From: Halieaceae bacterium
Lineage (GTDB): Bacteria > Pseudomonadota > Gammaproteobacteria > Pseudomonadales > Halieaceae
Length of the DNA: 5,149 nt
Reading direction: 5' to 3'
NCBI GenBank assembly: GCA_011523115.1
Contig: WTHO01000186.1
Span: 3,550 to 8,698 of the forward strand
The translations under genes were made by a program, and so were the position numbers. Shown piece after piece: positions 1 to 5,149 of the stretch. Numbering within the stretch: the stretch's first letter is position 1; every line of letters starts with the position of its first letter. A model generated the notes under the pieces. The model did not search any database and was not told where the DNA came from. It saw only the letters and a program-made list of their open reading frames with translations.

Positions 1-47
1 CCCAGGCCAGTCCTCTCGCGCAATTCCTTAACCAATGCAGCAGACAT
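1..47 (-). CDS. tsf: Elongation factor Ts, N-terminal fragment (truncated by window edge)
   Basis: EF-Ts is the cytoplasmic guanine nucleotide exchange factor that recycles EF-Tu from its GDP to its GTP form during translation elongation. Only the first 15 codons and two further bases are in the window. They read MSAALVKELRERTGL, which matches the characteristic EF-Ts start (the LVKELRERTG segment of the N-terminal UBA-like domain that contacts EF-Tu). The ATG at 47 is preceded on the minus strand by a GAGGT Shine-Dalgarno at 57-53 with a 5-nt spacer, which supports this start. It lies 149 nt downstream of rpsB on the same strand, the usual rpsB-tsf arrangement. It is probably expressed by read-through from the rpsB promoter, since I see no strong promoter of its own. 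Identification rests on a short peptide plus context, but both agree well. Confidence 0.93.
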   Translation of the reverse strand, partial: MSAALVKELRERTGL

Positions 48-52
48 GATTT

Positions 53-57
53 ACCTC
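53..57 (-). promoter_or_regulatory. Ribosome binding site of tsf
   Basis: GAGGT on the minus strand, 5 nt before the tsf ATG. It is a good match to the anti-Shine-Dalgarno sequence and fixes the tsf start at 47. Confidence 0.75.
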
Positions 58-97
58 GCTATACCGCCTCAAACGATCAAACAATGAGTATTATTGA

Positions 98-111
98 GGG
101 CCCAAAGGCCC
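98..111 (-). other. Small GC-rich hairpin in the rpsB-tsf spacer (distal)
   Basis: On the minus strand a perfect 5-bp stem GGGCC/GGCCC (111-107 with 102-98) closes on a TTTG loop. It is followed by TCAATAATACTC, which is AT-rich but is not a U-run. It sits about 50 nt before the tsf ATG. It could be a weak attenuator, a pausing or processing site, or a stability element. The lack of a U-tract argues against an efficient intrinsic terminator, which would also be odd in front of an essential co-transcribed gene. Confidence 0.45.
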
Positions 112-130
112 GCTAATCCAGATGGCGAGC

Positions 131-153
131 GGCCCCCGCCAACTTCGGGGGCC
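131..153 (-). other. Strong GC-rich hairpin after rpsB (attenuator-like, no U-tract)
   Basis: A perfect 8-bp inverted repeat, GGCCCCCG (131-138) and CGGGGGCC (146-153), encloses a 7-nt loop. It lies 43 nt past the rpsB stop and upstream of tsf. Every pair is G-C, so the stem should be very stable as RNA. The bases that follow on the minus strand (GCTCGCCATC) contain no U-run, so it does not meet the intrinsic-terminator pattern. The likelier roles are partial attenuation between rpsB and tsf, or an RNA stability/processing stem that sets the S2 to EF-Ts ratio. The hairpin is seen directly; the role is inference. Confidence 0.6.
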
Positions 154-196
154 ACAAGTGTTATCCACCAATTTAAACTGCGATGCCTCGCGACGG

Positions 197-1063
197 TCAG
201 GACGCCGGGTTTTCCGCGCTGTCCTCTGCCGTCTCCTCGGGAGCTGCAGCCGTTTCCTCGGTGGCAGCCTGCTCGACCACAGCCTCAGTGGCTGCATCAG
301 CCGCTTCTGCAGGTGCCTCAGCAGCATCATTCTCCGGCTCGGTCACTTCGACGAACTCGTCTGCCGAGACCACCTCACCCGCCTGCGTTTTACCCGCTAT
401 GACGGCGTCTGCCACAGCTTTAACGTAGAGCTTTATGGCCCGTATCGCATCGTCGTTGCCGGGAATCACATAATCCACACCGTCAGGGTCGCTGTTGGTG
501 TCCACGATTCCAATCACGGGGATTCCGAGTTTGTTGGCCTCAGTCACGGCAATGCGTTCGTGGTCGACATCCACGACGAACAGCACATCAGGAAGCCCGG
601 ACATTTCCTTAATTCCGCCGATTGAGCGCTCGAGCTTCTCCTTCATACGAGACCGCATGAGCGCCTCTTTCTTGGTCAGCTTGGCAAAGGTGCCGTCACT
701 CTCCTGCTCCTCAAGCTCGCGCAGTCGCTTGATAGAGGAGCGGATAGTCTTGTAGTTGGTCAGCATGCCACCAAGCCAGCGATGGCTGACGAAGGGCATG
801 CCACAACGACGGGCGTGCTCCTCAATGATCTTGCCCGCGGCTCGCTTGGTGCCGACAAACATGACCTGATTCTTATTTTCCGCCAACCGCTGCACGGTAC
901 TCAGCGCGTCGTTAAACGCGGGCACAGTGTGCTCAAGGTTAATGATGTGGATCTTGTTGCGCGCCCCGAAAATGTACTGATCCATTTTGGGGTTCCAGAA
1001 CCGGGTCTGGTGTCCGAAGTGCGCACCTGCCTGCAGCAAGTCGCGCATACTTACCTGCGTCAT
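197..1063 (-). CDS. rpsB: 30S ribosomal protein S2 with long acidic C-terminal tail
   Basis: S2 is an essential protein on the back of the small subunit and is needed for loading S1. The 288-residue product carries the family hallmarks in order: the start [66 protein letters not shown], and the second signature [19 protein letters not shown] chose ATG at 1063 over an in-frame TTG at 1069. It matches the family N terminus, and a GAGAG Shine-Dalgarno (1075-1071) lies 7 nt upstream of it. The canonical fold ends near residue 230. The last 58 residues are an extra low-complexity tail rich in Ala and Glu (18 acidic, no Lys, Arg or His), making the protein about 47 residues longer than the roughly 241-residue E. 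coli protein. It is divergent from map and upstream of tsf. Expression is probably controlled by the structured leader. Confidence 0.98.
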   Translation of the reverse strand: MTQVSMRDLLQAGAHFGHQTRFWNPKMDQYIFGARNKIHIINLEHTVPAFNDALSTVQRLAENKNQVMFVGTKRAAGKIIEEHARRCGMPFVSHRWLGGMLTNYKTIRSSIKRLRELEEQESDGTFAKLTKKEALMRSRMKEKLERSIGGIKEMSGLPDVLFVVDVDHERIAVTEANKLGIPVIGIVDTNSDPDGVDYVIPGNDDAIRAIKLYVKAVADAVIAGKTQAGEVVSADEFVEVTEPENDAAEAPAEAADAATEAVVEQAATEETAAAPEETAEDSAENPAS

Positions 1064-1191
1064 AATCAAACTCTCTGTTTGGGTTACTCTTCCGCCCCTT
1101 CCTGCGACTCCAACCGAAAATCGGCACCCGGGTCCGCAACCGCGAGGGGGCGTGCTATTTGCCTAATGTGGCCCGCCAGGATTTCCCAGCG
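1064..1191 (-). ncRNA. Structured rpsB mRNA leader, probable S2 autoregulatory element
   Basis: If transcription starts near 1191, the rpsB 5' UTR is about 128 nt and folds by eye into three elements. (1) A 5' hairpin has a 7-bp stem CGCUGGG/CCUGGCG (1191-1185 with 1180-1174, two G-U pairs) and an AAAU loop. (2) A nested central stem has an outer CGCCCC/GGGGCG (1152-1147 with 1098-1093), a middle UGCGGAC/GUCGCA with one bulged G (1138-1132 with 1108-1103), and an inner GCCGA/UCGGU with a UUU loop (1125-1121 with 1117-1113). (3) A 3' hairpin CAAAC/GUUUG displays the Shine-Dalgarno in its loop (1081-1067). From established work on E. coli, S2 represses rpsB-tsf translation through its leader. 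Equating this leader with that element is inference from position and foldedness. I did not compare it to the covariance model. Confidence 0.65.
1067..1081 (-). promoter_or_regulatory. rpsB Shine-Dalgarno in a hairpin loop
   Basis: The inverted repeat CAAAC (1081-1077) and GUUUG (1071-1067) frames the loop AGAGA. The Shine-Dalgarno core GAGAG spans the loop and the first base of the 3' arm, 7 nt from the ATG at 1063. The weak AU-rich stem could open easily or be stabilised by a bound protein such as S2, giving translational control. The pairing is seen directly; the regulatory role is inferred. Confidence 0.55.
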
Positions 1192-1197
1192 GCGCGC

Positions 1198-1226
1198 TTT
1201 ATACCACAGCAGGGGCCGCAGTAAAA
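1198..1226 (-). promoter_or_regulatory. rpsB promoter, extended -10 with GC-rich discriminator
   Basis: On the minus strand TGTGGTATAAA (1208-1198) holds an extended -10: TG, one base, then TATAAA (1203-1198). The next bases, GCGCGCC (1197-1191), form a GC-only discriminator, typical of ribosomal promoters repressed by ppGpp and DksA. With a 17-bp spacer the -35 would be TTTTAC (1226-1221), a poor hexamer, which an extended -10 tolerates. The predicted start of transcription is about 1190-1192. From memory, the E. coli rpsB promoter and its gammaproteobacterial homologues carry this same TGTGGTATAAA block, so both motif and location support the call. Confidence 0.82.
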
Positions 1227-1301
1227 GCGTCGCCCCAATTGGCATCAGAGTCGGTTACACTCTCGCCCTCTTTGATCTGCTGAGCTTGTGAATCAACGCC
1301 A

Positions 1302-2084
1302 ATGAGCGCCGTAACTCCAAAAACCGCGGCTGAGCTGGACGGCATGCGTGAAGCAGGTCGTTTGGCAGCCGAGGTGCTAGACATGATTGCACCCTGCGTC
1401 GAGGTGGGCATGACAACGGGCGAGATTGATCGCATCTGCCATGACCACATCGTCAACGTGCAGAAAGCCATCCCGGCCCCTCTCAACTACAAAGGGTTCC
1501 CGAAGTCGATCTGCACCTCGGTCAACGAAGTCATTTGCCATGGCATTCCCTCCGACTCAAAGCGGTTGAAAAGCGGCGATATCATCAACATCGACGTCAC
1601 CGTGATAAAAGACGGCTGGCATGGTGACACCAGCATCATGCTGGGCGTCGGTGATGTAGCACCGCACGCGGAGCGGCTGATGCGTGTTACGCAGGAGTGC
1701 TTGTATCAGGCACTGGGATTGATCTCGCCGGGCGCAACACTGGGTGATCTGGGGCACGCCATTCAGCAGCACGCTGAAGCAAACTATTACTCGGTCGTTC
1801 GAGAATACTGTGGACATGGCATCGGGCAGGTTTTTCACGAGGAGCCACAAGTTCTGCATTACGGTAAACCGGGCACCGGTCTGCATCTTGAGCCGGGAAT
1901 GACATTTACTGTTGAGCCCATGATCAACGCCGGCAAGCGCTATACCAAACTCAATGCGCGAGACGGTTGGACGGTCACGACGCGTGATGGTCGATTATCA
2001 GCGCAATGGGAGCACACTATCGCCGTCACCGAATCAGGCTGCGAAGTGCTGACTCGGAGGCGGGATGAGTCTCTCCCCTTCTGA
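1302..2084 (+). CDS. map: Type I methionine aminopeptidase
   Basis: This cytosolic, metal-dependent enzyme removes the initiator Met from nascent proteins when the second residue is small. The 260-residue product is the short proteobacterial type Ia form, full length (E. coli is 264). The pita-bread fold ligands are all present by alignment from memory: Asp98 (NIDVTV), Asp109 (HGDTS), His172 (GHGIG), Glu205 (VEPM) and Glu237 (QWEHT). His80 (CHGIP) and His179 (FHEEP) are the substrate-contacting histidines. ATG 1302 is the only in-frame start after a stop at 1281, and its N terminus aligns with the family (MREAGRLAAEVL). The Shine-Dalgarno in front is weak. The last 20 nt overlap glnD, suggesting coupling. 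It is divergent from rpsB across a 238-nt spacer, and I could not define a convincing map promoter there. Confidence 0.98.
   Translation: MSAVTPKTAAELDGMREAGRLAAEVLDMIAPCVEVGMTTGEIDRICHDHIVNVQKAIPAPLNYKGFPKSICTSVNEVICHGIPSDSKRLKSGDIINIDVTVIKDGWHGDTSIMLGVGDVAPHAERLMRVTQECLYQALGLISPGATLGDLGHAIQQHAEANYYSVVREYCGHGIGQVFHEEPQVLHYGKPGTGLHLEPGMTFTVEPMINAGKRYTKLNARDGWTVTTRDGRLSAQWEHTIAVTESGCEVLTRRRDESLPF
2056..2060 (+). promoter_or_regulatory. glnD ribosome binding site inside map
   Basis: GGAGG lies within the last codons of map, 4 nt before the glnD ATG at 2065. The short spacer and the position inside the upstream gene suggest that ribosomes finishing map feed glnD initiation. It selects ATG 2065 as the start. 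Confidence 0.75.
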
Positions 2085-4773
2085 TCAGCCCGCTGAGTCA
2101 GCCGGGGCAGCGCTTGAACTGCCTGTTTTCACTGACCACCTACTCAACGATGCGGACGCCGCGGTTGCGGCAAGGCATTACCTGCAGGACGCGCGAGAGG
2201 CGCTAGCCGCCGCTTTTGTTCCTGGGAAGTCGATAAGGCCTCTACTCCGAAAGACCAGTAAATGCGTTGACACAGTCCTGACGCATATCTGGTCGCTGCA
2301 TATGGGCGAGCGCCCAGACGCGGCACTCATCGCCGTTGGCGGTTACGGGAGAGGGGAACTCTTTCCGCAATCCGACATCGACATTCTGGTACTGACTGGC
2401 GCTGCTCCCGATACCGACACCGCACAATGCCTGGAGCGCTTCGTGACCAGTCTGTGGGATACCGGACTTCAGATTGGTCATAGCGTCAGAACCCTCGAGG
2501 AATGCGCTGCGCTGGCCACGGAAGATTTGACAGTCGTGACGACCATGATGGAGTCACGCTATCTCAGTGGTGAGAGGCGCCTAGTAACAGCACTCGAGGC
2601 ATCTATTCATCCGAGCCGTATGTGGGCACCAAACGATTTTATTCGCGGCAAACTGATCGAGCAGCAAGCCAGACACGATCGTTACAGCAACACCGAATAT
2701 GCGTTGGAACCCAATATCAAGAGCTCTCCTGGTGGCCTTCGGGATTTGCAGGTCATCGAGTGGATCACCCTGCGCTGCTTTGGAGAGAGCCTGTCATCAC
2801 TCGACAACCCAGATTTTCTCAGCGAGAGCGAGCGAGACCAGTTGCGCAACGGCCAAGAATTCTTGAGCCAGGTCCGATTCGCTCTCCATACCATGACGGG
2901 GCGCGCCGATGACCGGCTGTTGTTTGACCATCAAAAAAAGCTCGCCGCGCTCTGGGGTATGGAGGATGGCGACAAGTTGGCGGTCGAGCAGTTTATGCAG
3001 ACGTACTACCGATGGATGCAGACGCTTAGCCAACTGAATGATCTGCTAATAGAGGTTTTCGAGCACCGCCTGTCAGATGCCCCCGAATCAGATCTTCGTA
3101 TCATTGATGACGACTTTGAGGTGAGCGACAGCCGCATCAGAGCGCGCCACGATAACGTCTTTCGGGAACGGCCCAGCAATCTGCTGCGGCTTTTTGTGCT
3201 GGTGGGCAATGATCCACTGGTTGATCGTATCGAGCCCAATACGCAACGCCTGCTGCGCAGAGATGCGCCACTGATTGACGAAGAGTTCCGCGCCAGTGAT
3301 GCGAACAGACGATTGTTTCTGGAAGTGCTGGGTGTGCCACATAATATGACCAAGCAACTTCGACGCATGTCGCGGCATGGCGTTCTGGGCCGCTACCTAC
3401 CCGCATTCGGTAGCATCATCGGGCAGATGCAGTTTGACCTCTTTCACGCCTACACCGTTGACGCGCACACGACGGAGGTCATCGCCAATACTCGACGATT
3501 CATGCGGGCTGATTACACTGATCGCTTTCCGGTGTCGACCCGCATCGCACGGCGCCTCCGCGACCCAAAACTCCTTTACATTGCAGCCCTGTTCCACGAT
3601 ATCGGCAAAGGTCGCGGCGGCGACCACTCAGAGCTCGGTGCCGTTGACGCGGAGCAGTTCTGTCAAGACCACGGGCTATCGACTGTCGATACGGAACTCG
3701 TTGTCTGGCTGGTCAAAAACCATTTGTTGATGAGTCAAATCGCGCAGCGGCGCGATATCTCTGATCCCGAGGAAATCCAGCAATTTGCGGGCATCGTGAC
3801 GACCCAAGAGCGTCTGGACTATTTGTATACGCTCACCGTCGCCGATATCGCCGGCACCAACCCCGAGCTTTGGAACGCATGGCGTTCCTCGCTAATGCGA
3901 CACCTTTACACTGAAACGCGTCGGGCACTCAGCCGCGGACTGGAGAATCCGCTGGCGCGCGAGGAAGTCATCCGAACCACCAAACAAGCGGCGACTGAAA
4001 CGCTGGAATACCGTGGTTTCCTCGAGGATGAACTTCACCAACTGTGGGCTACCCTGGGCGAGGATTACTTTCTGCGCGAGCGTGCAGACGATATTGCTTG
4101 GCACACCGAGGCGATAGCGGATCACCGCCACGAGGAGGGTGCACTGGTACTCGCCAAACAAGCCAGCGAATCTCCTATCAGCAACGCGACGCAAATTTTT
4201 GTTCATACTCAGGACGAGCCGAATACGTTTGCGCGCATCTGTGCCGCACTGGAGACACTGGATCTCAGTATTCACGATGCTCGCATATACAGTGATGCAG
4301 ACGGGGGAACACTCGACACCTTCTTTGTGCTGAAGAGCGACGGTAGTTCGCTCGACACCCATCCCGATACGTTCCTGGAAATAGAAAGCTCTATTCGCCG
4401 AAGCCTGTCCGAGGCCACGCTCAAAACCGTATCGCGACATACCCCCCGAACCGTCAAAGCTTTTACCATTCCCACGACCATAACGTTCTCAGAGGATCAA
4501 ACAGGCGGTCTCACCACTCTGGAAATCGTGACCGCAGATCGACCCGGGCTTTTGGCGCGTCTCGGATCGGTGCTGTCCAAGCATGAGGTCACCATTCAGG
4601 GGGCCAAAATACAGACCTTGGGGGAGCGCGTTGAGGATATCTTCTTCCTCACCGACGCGACCGGAGGCGCGCTCCAGGATCTCTCCCTACTGCAGCAACT
4701 GGAACAGGAACTCAATGCGGAACTCGGCGCTGGATCTGACGCTGAGGCTTTGCGGTCGGGAGTGACGATTTGA
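2065..4773 (+). CDS. glnD: Bifunctional PII uridylyltransferase / uridylyl-removing enzyme
   Basis: GlnD senses glutamine in the cytoplasm. It uridylylates PII (GlnB/GlnK) when glutamine is low and removes UMP when it is high, setting glutamine synthetase activity and Ntr transcription. The product is 902 residues (E. coli is about 890), apparently intact. Domains in order: a nucleotidyltransferase with GGYGRGELFPQSDID at 92-106 (catalytic Asp104 and Asp106); the GlnD/GlnE helical linker with PNIKSSPGGLRDLQ at 216-229; an HD phosphohydrolase from FHAYTVDAHT (His461, His468) to LFHDIGKGRGGDHSELG (His511-Asp512); and two ACT domains at about 709-790 and 816-885 for glutamine binding (the second has the classic DRPGLLARLG). 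Both catalytic centres look functional. It starts 20 nt inside map with GGAGG upstream, and its stop overlaps the dapC start by 4 nt. Confidence 0.98.
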   Translation: MSLSPSDQPAESAGAALELPVFTDHLLNDADAAVAARHYLQDAREALAAAFVPGKSIRPLLRKTSKCVDTVLTHIWSLHMGERPDAALIAVGGYGRGELFPQSDIDILVLTGAAPDTDTAQCLERFVTSLWDTGLQIGHSVRTLEECAALATEDLTVVTTMMESRYLSGERRLVTALEASIHPSRMWAPNDFIRGKLIEQQARHDRYSNTEYALEPNIKSSPGGLRDLQVIEWITLRCFGESLSSLDNPDFLSESERDQLRNGQEFLSQVRFALHTMTGRADDRLLFDHQKKLAALWGMEDGDKLAVEQFMQTYYRWMQTLSQLNDLLIEVFEHRLSDAPESDLRIIDDDFEVSDSRIRARHDNVFRERPSNLLRLFVLVGNDPLVDRIEPNTQRLLRRDAPLIDEEFRASDANRRLFLEVLGVPHNMTKQLRRMSRHGVLGRYLPAFGSIIGQMQFDLFHAYTVDAHTTEVIANTRRFMRADYTDRFPVSTRIARRLRDPKLLYIAALFHDIGKGRGGDHSELGAVDAEQFCQDHGLSTVDTELVVWLVKNHLLMSQIAQRRDISDPEEIQQFAGIVTTQERLDYLYTLTVADIAGTNPELWNAWRSSLMRHLYTETRRALSRGLENPLAREEVIRTTKQAATETLEYRGFLEDELHQLWATLGEDYFLRERADDIAWHTEAIADHRHEEGALVLAKQASESPISNATQIFVHTQDEPNTFARICAALETLDLSIHDARIYSDADGGTLDTFFVLKSDGSSLDTHPDTFLEIESSIRRSLSEATLKTVSRHTPRTVKAFTIPTTITFSEDQTGGLTTLEIVTADRPGLLARLGSVLSKHEVTIQGAKIQTLGERVEDIFFLTDATGGALQDLSLLQQLEQELNAELGAGSDAEALRSGVTI
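4758..4762 (+). promoter_or_regulatory. dapC ribosome binding site inside glnD
   Basis: GGGAG ends 7 nt before the TTG at 4770, the ideal Shine-Dalgarno distance. Together with the lack of any in-frame ATG or GTG after the stop at 4743, it supports TTG 4770 as the dapC start. Confidence 0.6.
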
Positions 4774-5149
4774 ACCGCGGACTCGACGGACTGCAGCCCT
4801 ACCCGTTCGAGAAATTAGCGAGGCTTTTTGCGGATATTGACCCCGGAGAAAAGTCTGTGATCCCGCTGACGATCGGAGAGCCACAACATGAGCCGCCGTC
4901 TGCCGTCATCCAACTTCTGAAAGATCACGCCCAAGACGTCGCAAGGTACCCCGCCACCGCCGGCAGCCCTGAATTGCGCGCAGTCATTGCGCAATGGTTG
5001 GAACGGCGATTCACATTGCCCTGTATCGACCCAGACGAGCAAGTCCTGCCGCTCAATGGCACCAGAGAAGGCTTATTTGCTTTGGCGCAAGCGGTTGTGA
5101 CCTATGGCACACCTGGCGCGGTGATATCACCGAATCCGTTCTACCAAAT
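4770..5149 (+). CDS. dapC: Succinyldiaminopimelate aminotransferase, N-terminal part (truncated by window edge)
   Basis: DapC is a PLP-dependent class I/II aminotransferase that converts N-succinyl-2-amino-6-ketopimelate to N-succinyl-LL-2,6-diaminopimelate with glutamate as amino donor, in the succinylase route to lysine and peptidoglycan. The first 126 codons are present and open to the edge. Visible landmarks are LDGLQPYPFEKL (5-16), typical of this subfamily, IGEPQH (35-40), RYPATAGSPELR (59-70), NGTREGL (96-102) and PNPFYQ (121-126). The Schiff-base lysine lies beyond the window. The start is TTG 4770, sharing TTGA with the glnD stop; a GGGAG lies 7 nt upstream and no in-frame ATG or GTG precedes it after the stop at 4743. 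Position after map-glnD matches the known order in Pseudomonas. ArgD/AstC-like or other aminotransferases are less likely given the N-terminal signature and context. Confidence 0.9.
   Translation, partial: MNRGLDGLQPYPFEKLARLFADIDPGEKSVIPLTIGEPQHEPPSAVIQLLKDHAQDVARYPATAGSPELRAVIAQWLERRFTLPCIDPDEQVLPLNGTREGLFALAQAVVTYGTPGAVISPNPFYQ

Noticed and set aside
69..82. Short direct repeat TCAAAC at 69-74 and 77-82.
   Set aside because: Two copies of 6 nt in an AT-rich stretch are expected by chance and no further copies are seen.
58..96. Possible separate tsf promoter (TTGTTT with TATAGC on the minus strand).
   Set aside because: The spacer is about 15 nt, both hexamers are poor matches, and the -10 would nearly touch the Shine-Dalgarno. 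Co-transcription with rpsB is more likely.
131..153. Calling the 8-bp hairpin a Rho-independent terminator.
   Set aside because: No U-tract follows on the minus strand, and on the plus strand no gene ends there. It is listed as a hairpin of uncertain role instead.
122..625. Long plus-strand open frames opposite rpsB (122-625, 183-428, 782-1291).
   Set aside because: They lie antisense to a highly conserved ribosomal gene, show low-complexity or unfamiliar peptides, and are shadows of the GC-rich codon usage of rpsB.
1064..1069. TTG at 1069 as the rpsB start, giving two extra N-terminal residues.
   Set aside because: ATG at 1063 is better spaced from the GAGAG site and matches the family N terminus; TTG would leave almost no spacer.
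1239..1261. Possible map promoter: TTGGCA (1239-1244) and TACACT (1256-1261).
   Set aside because: The two hexamers are only 11 nt apart, far below the 16-18 nt needed, and TACACT has no matching -35 at the right distance. The gene must have a promoter nearby, but I cannot place it.
3892..4440. 182-codon minus-strand open frame inside glnD.
   Set aside because: It is fully antisense to the conserved glnD coding sequence with no recognisable domain or ribosome site; a shadow frame.

Overview
The window is a conserved housekeeping block of a gammaproteobacterium. The gene order tsf-rpsB (minus strand) diverging from map-glnD-dapC (plus strand) matches, from memory, the order in Pseudomonas and related Gammaproteobacteria. 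Base composition is moderately GC-rich. The Ala/Glu-rich tail on ribosomal protein S2 and the general sequence character would fit a marine Pseudomonadales/Cellvibrionales-like lineage, but that placement is inference and the genus cannot be read from the window.

Minus strand, read right to left: an rpsB promoter (extended -10 with GC-rich discriminator, about 1198-1208); a structured 5' leader of about 128 nt with three stems (1064-1191); rpsB (1063-197); a 149-nt spacer with two GC-rich hairpins (131-153 and 98-111); then the first 15 codons of tsf (47-1), running off the left edge. This is a translation-factor operon. The leader is where S2 is expected to repress its own synthesis and that of EF-Ts.

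Plus strand: map (methionine aminopeptidase, 1302-2084), glnD (PII uridylyltransferase/uridylyl-removing enzyme, 2065-4773) and the 5' part of dapC (succinyldiaminopimelate aminotransferase, from 4770), running off the right edge. The genes overlap by 20 nt and 4 nt, so they are probably one transcript with coupled translation. The proteins link N-terminal protein maturation, nitrogen-status signalling and lysine/peptidoglycan precursor synthesis.

I found no mobile element, CRISPR array, tRNA, frameshift or foreign island, and no sign of an undescribed system. The most interesting part is the non-coding DNA: the rpsB promoter/leader and the hairpins between rpsB and tsf. The S2 acidic tail and the TTG start of dapC are secondary points.
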